DNA of 64,000 nucleotides, from positions 1,426,001 through 1,490,000 of the forward strand of contig OZ244968.1 in assembly GCA_965222645.1 (NCBI GenBank), in the 5' to 3' direction. The translations under genes and the position numbers were made by a program. Source of the stretch: JABDMH01 sp965222645. GTDB taxonomy: Bacteria; Bacteroidota; Bacteroidia; Chitinophagales; Saprospiraceae. Under the pieces are notes generated by a model that was not told where the DNA came from, made no database searches, and was given only the letters and a program-made list of their open reading frames with translations. Shown piece after piece: positions 8,517 through 17,972 of this stretch (position 1 is the first letter of the stretch; each line of letters starts with the position of its first letter).

Positions 8517-9206
8517 ATGATCAAAATTGCGGCATGGTTAGTTCATATTTATACAGCTTCCGGAGGAGTATTGGCGTTGTTGGCATTAATAGCGATAAAT
8601 AATCATCAATGGGCACTTTCTTTTATATGGCTGATGATCTGCTTCTTTATCGATGGTACTGACGGCCTTTTGGCAAGAAAATTTCGTGTAGGAGAAGTTC
8701 TCCCATTAATAGACGGCAAAAACATAGATTACGTCGTCGACTTTCTCACTTATGCATTTGTTCCTGCCTACTTTATTTATGAGTCAGATCTGGTCTCAGC
8801 GCCATTGAGGCTTTCAACCGCGATTTATGTCATTCTAATTAGTGCCCTATATTATGGCAAAAAAGAGATGGTAAGTGAAAAAATGAAATTCACAGGATTT
8901 CCTGTCCTCTGGAATCTCGTTGTTTTTTACACTTTTTTTATCTTTAATTCTGGCCCCATTTTTAACCTCTTTTTTATCTTTTTCTTTGGCATCTTACATT
9001 TTGTACCTATCCAAATTTCTTATCCCAGCAAGAATCTGAGAGAAAATGCCATTCCCTTCGTGATTGGAGTCATCATGCTGGCTGTCTTTGTGATGATATT
9101 GTATCTGTATCCTAGACGTAGTGGGATTCTTACATCCTTGTCTATTATCTCCTTTGCCTACTTTATTTACCAATCCATCTGGTTTACCTGGTTCTCTAGA
9201 AAGTAA
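8517..9206 (+). CDS. pcs: Phosphatidylcholine synthase (CDP-alcohol phosphatidyltransferase)
   Basis: 229 residues, about eight membrane helices. The CDP-alcohol phosphatidyltransferase signature is present at ~43-75: DGTDGLLARK, then GKNIDYVVDF, giving the D-G-x2-A-R and downstream G/D/D positions that bind metal and CDP-diacylglycerol. VHIYTASGGVLALL near the N terminus and FTGFPVLWNLVVFY later fit rhizobial Pcs (HILTASGSFLAFL, FSGFPVVWNMVVF) much better than PgsA or PssA. Reaction: CDP-diacylglycerol + choline to phosphatidylcholine + CMP at the inner membrane. The divergent neighbour is a choline-type symporter, which supports this assignment. Confidence 0.85.
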   Translation: MIKIAAWLVHIYTASGGVLALLALIAINNHQWALSFIWLMICFFIDGTDGLLARKFRVGEVLPLIDGKNIDYVVDFLTYAFVPAYFIYESDLVSAPLRLSTAIYVILISALYYGKKEMVSEKMKFTGFPVLWNLVVFYTFFIFNSGPIFNLFFIFFFGILHFVPIQISYPSKNLRENAIPFVIGVIMLAVFVMILYLYPRRSGILTSLSIISFAYFIYQSIWFTWFSRK

Positions 9207-9441
9207 TCAATTCTTCAATTGGTCATCAGTAAGTAATTGTTCTAGTATGTGGAAAAATATTATTGATTCTTAATCAAACAGCCTACAAATTGTTAAAATT
9301 TTACTTATTCGATTTTTTTTGATTAGATTTATTCTTCGTTTTCCTTTCCATCCAATTCCTCCCCAGAAAACTCACTTCTCACTCAGACTATTGATGATCT
9401 TTAAAGGCAATCACTATCTGTGAGAAAAACTTCTATCTAGT

Positions 9442-10983
9442 ATGAGAAAAAACTTCTTGGTGCTGCTATGGTTACTGATACATGGACTGGTCACTGCTCA
9501 GCCCGTCCTTGTGGACCTGGGTCTTATGCATGACGACATATCGGAGCCCTCAGGTCTCGCCATGCACTACAATACATCTTCACATAATTTTGAAATTTGG
9601 GCTCACAATGATCACAATTATCCGGATTCGATATTTAGCATCGAGCTGGGCAATTTCAGCACCTATTCAGGATACCTCGATCTCGACATCATATATGATG
9701 ACTGGGAGGACATGGGACAGGACGACAATGGCAACCTGTACATAGGTGAGTTTGGCAACTGGGTACCCTCTGCAAATGATAAAATCATAAAAATACCAGA
9801 CCCCAATACATACAGTACCAATATGCCCTCAAAGGAGATCATTCATTTTTCCTTTCCGGCCACCTCAAACTTAGAGTCTGAAGCTATGTTTCATTTCGGT
9901 GATTCCCTATACCTTATTATTAAAAATATCCATGGCGATGCTTCGCACGTGGAGGGCCTTACACACATTTACAGGATTCCTGACTCGCCGGCCCCCGGAG
10001 GAGGAACATACATTGCCGACCTTCACGCAATTACAGATACTTCTTTGCCAGGTGATTCTCCCGATGATTTTCGCATCACAGGAGCAGATATATCTCCCGA
10101 CAAAAATGTACTCGTTTTATTGTCTTATAAACGGATCTGGGTTTATTCATGTTTCTCAGGTACTGATTTTTTTGCCGGCAAAACCCAACATGTCAATGTA
10201 GTTTCCAGACAGTATGAAGGTATTTGCTTTAAAAACAACCACGAGATATATATTTCAAAGGAAGGTGCTGATGACAATCCGAATTACAATCCCAAGATGT
10301 TTTACATGGATATTTCCTCGCTCATTGATGGTGGATGTAAAAATTGCGAAAAAACTATAAATTCTGATTTTAATCAACAAAATACAGGTTGGTATTTATT
10401 TACGTATGGCGCAGGAGACGCAAACTACCAGGTAGTTGGATCCCAGGCCGCGGTAGATATTATTAATGGCGGAAGTAGTCGTTGGCATGTAAATTTGAGG
10501 CAAAAGGGTGTCTCACTAACGAATGGGAAATCCTATCGAGTTACCTTTAAGGCCTGGGCAGAAAACTCTGATCAAGATATTTCGATCATTTTAAATAATA
10601 CAAGTGGCAGTGAAGGCTATGCATATCACTTGCAAACTATTACAACCAACCCCAACTGGTATTCCTTTGAATTCACAATGGATTCTACGAGCAATACTAA
10701 TACCGTCTACAGCTTCAATCTAGGTAATGGTCAAACCCAAACCATATTTCTCGATGAGCTCAGCATCGTATCTTTAGATTGTTATTGTCCGGATAACCAG
10801 ATCGTAGAAACACCAATTTTATCCGGCGAGGTAGAGGTAAATGCATCTCAAGAAATTACGATCAGCAGTGCTGTGAGTAGTAATAGCCTAACGCTAAATG
10901 CAGGTATTTGCACAAATTTGGCACATGGATTCCGGGTTGAGCAAGGGACATTACTTGATGTACTTCACGATGGATGCCCCTAA
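9442..10983 (+). CDS. Secreted protein with beta-propeller-like N-terminus and carbohydrate-binding-like C-terminus
   Basis: 513 residues with a Sec signal peptide (MRKNFLVLLWLLIHGLVTAQ). Residues ~25-305 contain repeated strand patterns (EIWAHNDHNYPDSIFSIEL, DNGNLYIGEFGNW, ALFHFGDSLYLI-like) typical of a propeller of the kind seen in secreted Bacteroidota PE-PGRS-like or lactonase-like proteins. Residues ~315-445 look like a CBM4/9-type jelly roll (WRVNLRQ-like strand, SYRVTFKAWAENSDQDI, FLDELSIVSLDC). The last ~60 residues (SGEVEVNASQEITISS, GFRVEQGTLLDVLHDGCP) resemble the short beta-solenoid ends common in Saprospiria surface proteins. No classic T9SS domain is visible. Function unknown. 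A strong terminator follows at 11087. Confidence 0.7.
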   Translation: MRKNFLVLLWLLIHGLVTAQPVLVDLGLMHDDISEPSGLAMHYNTSSHNFEIWAHNDHNYPDSIFSIELGNFSTYSGYLDLDIIYDDWEDMGQDDNGNLYIGEFGNWVPSANDKIIKIPDPNTYSTNMPSKEIIHFSFPATSNLESEAMFHFGDSLYLIIKNIHGDASHVEGLTHIYRIPDSPAPGGGTYIADLHAITDTSLPGDSPDDFRITGADISPDKNVLVLLSYKRIWVYSCFSGTDFFAGKTQHVNVVSRQYEGICFKNNHEIYISKEGADDNPNYNPKMFYMDISSLIDGGCKNCEKTINSDFNQQNTGWYLFTYGAGDANYQVVGSQAAVDIINGGSSRWHVNLRQKGVSLTNGKSYRVTFKAWAENSDQDISIILNNTSGSEGYAYHLQTITTNPNWYSFEFTMDSTSNTNTVYSFNLGNGQTQTIFLDELSIVSLDCYCPDNQIVETPILSGEVEVNASQEITISSAVSSNSLTLNAGICTNLAHGFRVEQGTLLDVLHDGCP

Positions 10984-11086
10984 TAGGGCCTCTTACTAAA
11001 ACCACAAGTTAGTATGCACAAATAGCTCATTTATTACCGAGTGTGGGAAGGTCTACGGGCTGCGAAGGATTTGGACAAAAAAAAAG

Positions 11087-11117
11087 GAGGATCACTTTTA
11101 CATGATCCTCTTTTTTT
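11087..11117. terminator. Bidirectional rho-independent terminator
   Basis: Perfect 8-bp stem GAGGATCA/TGATCCTC (11087-11094 with 11103-11110) with an 8-nt loop, followed by seven T and preceded by nine A. It can end plus-strand transcription from the 9442 gene and also minus-strand transcription. Confidence 0.85.
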
Positions 11118-11845
11118 CGGTTGCATATCATCTCTCAGGCGGTCTATCAGCCTCTTTCGAGAATAACTAGAACCAGATGAAGCGCATCCAAAAATCAGGC
11201 TTTCCGAAAATCAAGATCTCCTGGATCACCTATAATACAGTCCGCAAAACGGAACGTATTCGAGGTTCAAAGTTATGCCCTGGTGGTTTTGCTGTGAAGA
11301 TAGCTTTAAAAATATTTCTATTTCAAAAACATGTATTTCCTCATTTTCAAACCGAGCATAGCCGAATGACCTCAATTCAGCCAATGTCTGTTGTTCATGT
11401 ATTGATCCGTTTTATTTCAAAATCAAGAAAATGATTCTTCCATAAATCAAATCAAATCAAAGAACTTCATTTCGTTGATTCACAAGGAATCAATTCAGTC
11501 TTGTCAAACTTCGATTTTATTTTGAAGCTTTCACTTCAAATTATCATCTCGTCTATCAATTCCGGACAATGACCTTCACATTCTCCAACGAATTAGGAGA
11601 ACATGTCTTTTTGCGATGACCAAAATTCGGTTCTTGGTAATAGTCATCCCAATGATGATGCTCACCATTGTGAGTTTTCATATCTTGAATCCTAATATAT
11701 ATATTTCCCATATAAGTGACAAAAAAAATCATGGATTTTTTCTCCCGGAAAAGGATAAAAATCATATAAAAAATGAGATTATGTATAAGGCTTTATTAAC
11801 TAAATTCTAACACATTTGGAGATATCCATATATGATATTTCTCAT
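11118..11845. other. Gene-poor intergenic stretch
   Basis: AT-rich DNA between the terminator and the 3' end of the leucine-rich-repeat gene. Short open frames at 11177-11434, 11556-11765 and 11616-11810 have no recognisable domain, overlap each other on opposite strands and lack a signal peptide or neighbour logic, so none is called. Nothing else was recognised. Confidence 0.5.
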
Positions 11846-14800
11846 TTATCGCAACACTAGTTTTGTCGTTGCGACCTGACCAGATCCGGATTGCAATTTC
11901 ACAAAATAGAAACCCGGGATAGAGGGTTTTGAAATCACGGTCCTGAATAAATCTCCATTCAATACTAACTCTCTTCGCGTGATGAGCCGTGCATGGATGT
12001 CGTAGACTTCCAAAATATGACTACCTGATGATGCCCCTTCGATCTCAACCGTCACTTCACCAATAGCCGGAGTTGCAGGATTTGGAAAAACATTGAGCTT
12101 AAATCGCTTTGTAATCTCAGGATGATAAGCTGCAGTAGTCTGATCGAGTAAAAAATCAAAGGAGGTGGTACAACCGGTCTCATCCTCCACCCTCAGCTGG
12201 TATGTGCCTATACGTACGCTGTCCAAAACCCGCTCAGTTGCTCCCGTATTCCAGTGATAACTGAGCTCACCATTACCACCAGAAATGACAGGGCTGATAG
12301 AACCAATATTATCCTGACCTAAAAGTATTCGGACACTTTCCAGGTCGACAGGGTCACTAAATTCTACATTTGCCGCCACAACGGTGTCACATGATAAGCC
12401 AGGGAGAGTATCTCTGTAGACACCTGTATTTGTATATCTGCTCGATCCCAATACAAGGGTGTCGCCAGAACACAATGTGGTGTCTATCGAGAGCGGGACA
12501 AAATCTACCGTATTGAGGCGGACCTTTATTATCGAATCACATCCACCTCTTGCTACCAACGAATCGATAAATACTCCAGCCGATGTAATGGTGTCCCCAC
12601 CAAAAAACAATGTATCCCCATCGCAAATCATCAAATCGCGTTCCTCCTCAAACATATCCACCACGTTTAGCGTAAGCTCGACTATGGAATCACAACCCAG
12701 TTCTGTAATGAGGCTGTCGATATATCTTCCTCCCTCTTTATACACACTTGTACCGACTACAATCGAATCCCCCTGGCAGATGTCATGTGATTGGGGATAA
12801 ACGTTGCTCTCCGGTACTGTGAGAACTAATACATAGGTGGAATCACAGCCGTTGCTCTTAGTGAGTCGATCGAAATAAGTCCCGGCTGAAGCATAGGTCG
12901 AACCCCTAAACGTAACTGATGATCCATAACAAATAGTTGTGTCTAATACAGATAAAAAAGTATCCTGTACCAATAGATCTGTAATAATAATTGAATCACA
13001 ACCGTGCCGCGTAAGCAGCGTATCGTGGTATACTCCAGACTCTGTGTGCTTATTATCACCGATAAAAAGAGTGTCACCAGCGCAAATATTCATACTCACA
13101 ACTCGCTCAAAGGATGGACGCACGACGAGATCCAAACTAACGATCGAGTCACACCCTTCAGCCGAGATCAATGTATCTGTGTAAAACCCCGATTCCTCAA
13201 TCACGATGCCCCCAAAAACCACCTGGTCTGATTCGCAGATGGTATCGGTGATGATCGTGTCAAAAATTGCATGGACGGTTAGGTCAATAATAAAAACAGT
13301 GTCGCATATAGCCGGATCAGCAATTTCAAGAGTATCGCGATAAGTCCCCGTTTCAAAATACGGTTTATCATTGACTATTAATGTGTCCCCACTGCAAATG
13401 CTGTCTGTCACAAAAATCTCGGTACTGGGACATCCGATCAACAGTAGGATGTCTTCTGAAAACAAGGACAATGCAGGTAAAGTATTATTTTTTACAATCA
13501 CGTGATAAGTACCCTGATCAAGGGCATTAATATTGGTAAGTTGCAACTGATTGATTGCAGTGGCAATGAGAAATTCATCTTCAAAATACCAGGAAAAAGT
13601 ATTATTGGGCACGTTTGCATCTTCGATCAAATCAAAGACAACGTCTTCGCCAACGACCGCAAAAACGGTATCTGGCATCGGGAGTGGTTTTTGTGGAGCA
13701 TAAATAAATCTGGTCAGGGCTGTACCATTGATATCAAATAAATCACTGAAGGAAAACTTGTTGTATTGCCCTTCAAATACCCTCAATACCGGGGCAATTG
13801 AAACGTCAAAATTGCTGTGGATAAAATCATTACTATCAGCACGAAACTCCATTAGGCTGGGCAGGTAGCTAAAATCGGGTAGTGTATCCGATAGTGCGTT
13901 GTTTGATATATCAATACGTTGCAAATCATTTAATCCCACAAAGGATGGCATCACACCGGAGAAATTGTTTCCATTTACTTTATAATCGGTCAGATTGGTA
14001 TTAGAAATCACATTGGGCAATCTGCCCTCCAGTAAATTGTGAGAAATATCCAATTCCATCAATTTATCCAGCGCACTAAAATTACTGACCGTACCTGAAA
14101 GCCGGTTATTATCTAGCCTCAATGTCTCCAGTAGAGAAAGCCGCGAAAATGAAGGAACAAACCCAGTCAGATTATTATCCGAGAGATCGAGAAAAAATAA
14201 TGAAGTGGCCCACCCAAATGCCGGAGGAGTTCCTACAAATCGGTTAGAATGCAGATCCAGGACCAACAGCTCGGGCATTTGATTAAAATCAGGGATGGGG
14301 CCGTCGAGTAAATTATTTGCTATTCGCAAATTAAACAGTGTCGGAAGACCGGAAAAATTTGGCAGTCCGCCATCGAGACGGTTGCCACTCAATACCAGGG
14401 ATTCCAGCCGTGGCATTTTACTAAAATCGGGAATTCCTTTTTCGATCTTATTGTTACTCAGGTTTAGAGTCTCAATCATTGGAAAATCAAAGTCGAAGAG
14501 CTGACCATCCATTTCATTGTCGCTGAGATCCAGGAATCGAATCTCTCGCAAAGCTCTGAGTCTGGGTAAAGTGTCTCTCAGTTTATTCCCTTTGAGTGCC
14601 AAGAGCTGAAGCTTTGGAAGCAAAAGATCGGGCAATGGGCCTTCCAGATTATTATTGATTAAACTCAGGGCGGCAACTTCACCAACGGAGTCCAGGGACA
14701 CTCCGTGCCAGGTAGACATCGGGTCATTGAGATTCCATGTGGTTGACCAGGTAGGCCCTCCAGTACTATTGTAAAGTGCAACTAGCTGTGTAGAATCTGC

Positions 14801-14881
14801 CTCTCGATCAAACGCCCATCCAGGTAAAGCGAGTGTCAGAATAGCAATCACTGACAGGGTGCGAGGGAAGAACCGGCTCAT
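11846..14881 (-). CDS. Secreted leucine-rich-repeat protein with Cys-containing repeats and T9SS sorting domain
   Basis: 1011 residues. A Sec signal (ending LPGWA) is followed by WSTTWNLNDPMSTWHGVSLD, the cap seen before plant-like LRRs, then about a dozen leucine-rich repeats (LxxLxLSxNxLxGxLP) to ~residue 370. An Ig/PKD-like segment at ~375-460 comes next, then about eight ~45-residue repeats with the pattern ICxGDTLxxG..Y..xGxYxDTL....GCDSIxxxxL to ~residue 860, an SPVISGGNG..YHWNTG segment, and a C-terminal T9SS type A domain (LNVFPNPA ... GFYFVKLQ ... KLVLR). Expected fate: export across the outer membrane by the Por system and cell-surface attachment or release, probably as an adhesin. 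A candidate promoter lies at 14915-14946. Confidence 0.88.
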   Translation of the reverse strand: MSRFFPRTLSVIAILTLALPGWAFDREADSTQLVALYNSTGGPTWSTTWNLNDPMSTWHGVSLDSVGEVAALSLINNNLEGPLPDLLLPKLQLLALKGNKLRDTLPRLRALREIRFLDLSDNEMDGQLFDFDFPMIETLNLSNNKIEKGIPDFSKMPRLESLVLSGNRLDGGLPNFSGLPTLFNLRIANNLLDGPIPDFNQMPELLVLDLHSNRFVGTPPAFGWATSLFFLDLSDNNLTGFVPSFSRLSLLETLRLDNNRLSGTVSNFSALDKLMELDISHNLLEGRLPNVISNTNLTDYKVNGNNFSGVMPSFVGLNDLQRIDISNNALSDTLPDFSYLPSLMEFRADSNDFIHSNFDVSIAPVLRVFEGQYNKFSFSDLFDINGTALTRFIYAPQKPLPMPDTVFAVVGEDVVFDLIEDANVPNNTFSWYFEDEFLIATAINQLQLTNINALDQGTYHVIVKNNTLPALSLFSEDILLLIGCPSTEIFVTDSICSGDTLIVNDKPYFETGTYRDTLEIADPAICDTVFIIDLTVHAIFDTIITDTICESDQVVFGGIVIEESGFYTDTLISAEGCDSIVSLDLVVRPSFERVVSMNICAGDTLFIGDNKHTESGVYHDTLLTRHGCDSIIITDLLVQDTFLSVLDTTICYGSSVTFRGSTYASAGTYFDRLTKSNGCDSTYVLVLTVPESNVYPQSHDICQGDSIVVGTSVYKEGGRYIDSLITELGCDSIVELTLNVVDMFEEERDLMICDGDTLFFGGDTITSAGVFIDSLVARGGCDSIIKVRLNTVDFVPLSIDTTLCSGDTLVLGSSRYTNTGVYRDTLPGLSCDTVVAANVEFSDPVDLESVRILLGQDNIGSISPVISGGNGELSYHWNTGATERVLDSVRIGTYQLRVEDETGCTTSFDFLLDQTTAAYHPEITKRFKLNVFPNPATPAIGEVTVEIEGASSGSHILEVYDIHARLITRRELVLNGDLFRTVISKPSIPGFYFVKLQSGSGQVATTKLVLR

Positions 14882-14914
14882 AGTTTTGTCGTTTTCTTAT
14901 TCTTAAAAGACCTG

Positions 14915-14946
14915 TAAAGTTAATAAGATTCTCAATATATTACAAT
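14915..14946 (-). promoter_or_regulatory. Candidate Bacteroidota promoter for the LRR gene
   Basis: On the minus strand TAACTTTA (14915-14922) differs at one position from the Bacteroidota -7 consensus TAnnTTTG. ATTG (14943-14946), 20 bp upstream, fits the -33 TTG element at the expected 19-21 bp spacing. The -7 element ends about 34 bp from the start codon. Recognised by eye only. Confidence 0.4.
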
Positions 14947-15079
14947 TTTATATAATTTATATCTCTTTGATAACTACCTGATATAGTGGTCAGTCTCGGT
15001 TTGCAGAAGCACAAATAAAAAGGCCCGGCACCTGAGTACCAGACCAAAAACCTATATGTGTTTTATCTCTGTTTGGTGA

Positions 15080-15757
15080 TTACTCACCACAGCTATCCTT
15101 CAGCTCCTGAAGTGCATCACGATCAGCAATCTCCACCTCAGTCTCATCTTCAAGAATGACTGTAACGGGAAATTGCAAAGCAGGACGATCTTCACTCTGG
15201 GGGTTATTAGCCCGCCACCTCCTCAATGTCCGGTGCAAATCCCACGGATTTTCGACATCTACTTCAGTATCGTCGGGCATGACAACAACCAGTGGATATT
15301 GCAGCTTAAAGCAAAACATACCCCTAAATCGATGACCTTTGGCATCGTGTTTTCGGAAATAATGACGCGCACATCTTCTATTGAGATCATGCAACTCCTC
15401 GGAAGACTCCAGGGAAATCAGATCTCCCTGCTGGGTGACAACTTCAAGGGGAAATACCAGGGAAGGTCTCTGAGCTTCGGGATTGTTTTCCTTGTATTCC
15501 TTCAGGGTACTGCGCAACTCAGGATAATCAGCTACCTCGCTGATCGAGCCGTCTTCAAACTCGATGCTGATCGGGAAAACAAATTCCTGACAACCCATCT
15601 TGCCGAGATTACCCCTCTTATGCATTTCGAAAATGGTCTCATCTACAAAATTTTCAACGTCATCTGTGGCCAGTGTGGGCTCTTTGTCACAAGATGTCAA
15701 AACAGTCATAAGGGCCACGATGATAAAAGATAAAGGCTTAAAAACTAACTTGTTCAT
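15080..15757 (-). CDS. Lipoprotein with three repeated EFVFP/CFKLQYP beta modules, function unknown
   Basis: The start at 15757 is chosen because it begins a lipoprotein signal (MNKLVFKPLSF...VLTSC); the frame stays open 54 bp further upstream. The ~225-residue product has three related segments: CQEFVFPISIEFEDGSISEVADYPEL, then SLVFPLEVVTQQGDLISLES, then CFKLQYPLVVVMPDDTEVDVENPWDL and its continuation ALQFPVTVILEDETEVEIADRDAL. Each has a VFP/QYP-V strand, an acidic D-x-T/S turn, and a helix with L..L. Such proteins occur in Bacteroidota as unnamed lipoproteins. It is divergent from the ECF sigma gene at 15919, so it could belong to that regulon; function not known. Confidence 0.65.
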   Translation of the reverse strand: MNKLVFKPLSFIIVALMTVLTSCDKEPTLATDDVENFVDETIFEMHKRGNLGKMGCQEFVFPISIEFEDGSISEVADYPELRSTLKEYKENNPEAQRPSLVFPLEVVTQQGDLISLESSEELHDLNRRCARHYFRKHDAKGHRFRGMFCFKLQYPLVVVMPDDTEVDVENPWDLHRTLRRWRANNPQSEDRPALQFPVTVILEDETEVEIADRDALQELKDSCGE

Positions 15758-15918
15758 GTTTAAATTATTTTTGTGGTTTAATAATTGAATACAATCCCAA
15801 AAGGCCGGCATTCCACGTATGTACTGGCAAACAAGTGTTAAATCTTTCTTAAGGGGCGCTTTTAACTGACAAATGCACCTTTATTGGAGTCTAAAAATGC
15901 GTCGAGACGATCTGGGTT

Positions 15919-16473
15919 ATGGATGACACAACTTTGTGGAACAAACTAAAAAGCGGTGACAAAAGGGCACTTCGAGAAATTTATGAAGCAAATGCTGCGT
16001 ATTTAATCCGGTATGGCAAAAAATTCAGTCAGAATCAAGCCACCATAGAAGACACTTTACAGAACCTCTTCCTCTATATATGGGAAAAAAAGGACGGTCT
16101 TTCACCCACTGATTCCATAAGGAGATATTTATTGGTCGCTTTTCGCAGGAGACTAATCAGGGAACTTCAAAAGCACGATCAGCAATTTGATGAAAAGGGA
16201 GCTCACTTTGATGCTTCCATTTCGATAGAGGATCAATGGATCCAAAATCAGGAAGACGAGCAAAAGAGAAGCTTGCTGAAAAAAGCGTTTGATCAGCTAT
16301 CCCCAAGACAAAAAGAAGCAATCTACCTGCGTTTTTATCAGCAATTACCTTATGAAGACATCGGCAAGGTCATGAATCTGAATAATCAATCTGCAAGAAA
16401 TCTGGTAAGTGGTGGAATCAAAGCGCTGCGAAAAAAACTAGTGCCTATACTCCTGATTTTCATCTTTTTTTAG
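15919..16473 (+). CDS. ECF (FecI-like) RNA polymerase sigma factor
   Basis: 184 residues with the two-domain ECF layout. Region 2 at ~20-85 has YLIRYGKKFSQNQATIEDTLQNLFLYIWEK (listed here as separate motifs YLIRYGKKF, IEDTLQNLF and LYIWEK). Region 4 at ~125-175 has LSPRQKEAIYLRFYQQLPYE and a helix-turn-helix (DIGKVMNLNNQSARNLVSGG). It heads a plus-strand unit with a metallopeptidase lipoprotein, FecR and a TonB receptor, the arrangement of cell-surface signalling systems in which FecR holds the sigma factor until the receptor binds its ligand. The C-terminus (VPILLIFIFF) is unusually hydrophobic. Confidence 0.92.
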   Translation: MDDTTLWNKLKSGDKRALREIYEANAAYLIRYGKKFSQNQATIEDTLQNLFLYIWEKKDGLSPTDSIRRYLLVAFRRRLIRELQKHDQQFDEKGAHFDASISIEDQWIQNQEDEQKRSLLKKAFDQLSPRQKEAIYLRFYQQLPYEDIGKVMNLNNQSARNLVSGGIKALRKKLVPILLIFIFF

Positions 16474-16527
16474 AGTACACTTTATATGGAAAGATCTTAT
16501 ACAATAGGAAAGAATGCAAAAATAGGC

Positions 16528-17013
16528 ATGAAAAGGCAGCTGATTACAATGCTATTGGGCCCTCTCCTTATTCTGGTCTCTTCATGTAAGAAGGAGCGGC
16601 AATATCCGGTCGTGGACCCTTCGCTACAGCAATACTATGACTCATTTCAGGAGGAGGCATTAAAGCGGGGTATCGAAATTGATTTTGTCAATTCTCCGAT
16701 CGAAGGGATCATAGTAGATGACCTTGAGGATTCTATCTCCGGCCAATGTCTACACAGTGAGTCATCTTGGCACCGCATAAGAATTAACAGGAAATCATGG
16801 ACCTTGTATTCGCACCTCAAACGAGAATTTCTAATCTTTCACGAGTTGGGACATTGCTATTTGGATCGAAGGCATCTCGATGACAGAGATGATGATGGAG
16901 TTTGCGAGAGTCTAATGCACTCAGGGTCATCAGCATGTTTTCTCGATTATAATGCTACAACAAGAAAAAGATACCTCGATGAATTATTCGATGCTGAAAA
17001 AATTGGACTATGA
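16528..17013 (+). CDS. Putative zinc metallopeptidase lipoprotein (HELGH)
   Basis: The start at 16528 is preferred to 16486 because it yields a lipoprotein signal (MKRQLITMLLGPLLILVSSC). The mature protein of about 140 residues contains HELGHCYLDRRH (~103), an HExxH zinc site with a candidate third ligand four to six residues on, then LMHSGSSACF, which could be the Met-turn. Size and layout fit a small Bacteroidota 'putative metallopeptidase' family. It sits between the ECF sigma gene and fecR, and its stop overlaps the fecR start (ATGA), so translation is probably coupled. A role in proteolytic signalling at the envelope is possible but unproven. Confidence 0.75.
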   Translation: MKRQLITMLLGPLLILVSSCKKERQYPVVDPSLQQYYDSFQEEALKRGIEIDFVNSPIEGIIVDDLEDSISGQCLHSESSWHRIRINRKSWTLYSHLKREFLIFHELGHCYLDRRHLDDRDDDGVCESLMHSGSSACFLDYNATTRKRYLDELFDAEKIGL

Positions 17014-17972
17014 GTGATCATTACCTCGATTTTACGGTGACAGACTTTATTTCTGACAAAAACTTCATCAGTTGGGTCTTAGATCCCGATGATGAGTTTG
17101 ATCAAGAATGGACCGCTTGGATTCTAAAACATCCCCAGAAAAAGAAAATCATAGACGATGCCAAAGCTTTTGTAAGAAACATTCGATTTGAAGAGGAGGA
17201 TGTGCAGCGATCAAAAGATAAGGTCTGGCAATCGTTGGAAAAAGATATTTCTTCGACCGAAACAGAAACTTCAATACAAACAATACGTTACCCGTTATTG
17301 CGCTTTGCAGTAGCAGCCGCCTTTGCTCTTTTGTTGGTATTTACCTTTTTGATGAATAAACAGACATCCATCAGTACAAAACCCGGAGAATCGATACAGG
17401 TTTCTCTCCCCGATAAATCTATAATTCATCTCAATGACTTATCGACCATCGATTATGACGAGGACAAATTTTCGAATGATAGACTCGTCTACCTGGATGG
17501 AGAAGCCTTTTTTGATGTTACCCCCGGATCGACATTTATTGTCAAGACCGATCAGGGTGAGGTAGAAGTTTTAGGTACGACTTTTAATGTTTTTGCACGC
17601 GACGAGAAATTCCGGATACATTGTAAATCAGGACGAGTCAAAGTAAAAAGTACTGATGACGAAATAATTCTCAACGCAGGCGAAAAAACGCAGCTCATCG
17701 ATGGTCTTTCCTTTGAGACTAGAGTTTCAGATATATCACCAGTCAATTGGCTCGAAGGTGTATACAGATATATCGACTCACCGCTTGCTGACGTTATCAA
17801 GGAGCTGGAACGGCAGTTTGATTTGGAGATCAGAATACCATCTGAGCTGGAAAAAATCCGATATACAGGTTTTTTCAAGGACGACGATCTCAGCAGTGCT
17901 CTGGAGAGCGTGTTCTGGCCACTAAGTTTGAAAGCAGAAGTCAACGGCAGGACTATAGATGTTCATAGATAA
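17010..17972 (+). CDS. FecR-family anti-sigma factor
   Basis: 320 residues. A cytoplasmic N-terminal region (FISWVLDPDDEFDQEWTAWI, then LKHPQKKKII) resembles the Bacteroidota FecR start, a single membrane helix lies at ~94-113 (FAVAAAFALLLVFTFL), and a periplasmic FecR domain follows: PGESIQVSLPDKSIIHLN, YLDGEAFFDV and VEVLGTTFNVFA are standard landmarks. The C-terminal ~70 residues (WLEGVYRYIDSPLADVIKEL) form the extra domain that contacts the receptor's signalling domain. It starts within the metallopeptidase stop and overlaps the receptor start by 14 bp. It should sequester the sigma factor encoded at 15919. Confidence 0.92.
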   Translation: MSDHYLDFTVTDFISDKNFISWVLDPDDEFDQEWTAWILKHPQKKKIIDDAKAFVRNIRFEEEDVQRSKDKVWQSLEKDISSTETETSIQTIRYPLLRFAVAAAFALLLVFTFLMNKQTSISTKPGESIQVSLPDKSIIHLNDLSTIDYDEDKFSNDRLVYLDGEAFFDVTPGSTFIVKTDQGEVEVLGTTFNVFARDEKFRIHCKSGRVKVKSTDDEIILNAGEKTQLIDGLSFETRVSDISPVNWLEGVYRYIDSPLADVIKELERQFDLEIRIPSELEKIRYTGFFKDDDLSSALESVFWPLSLKAEVNGRTIDVHR

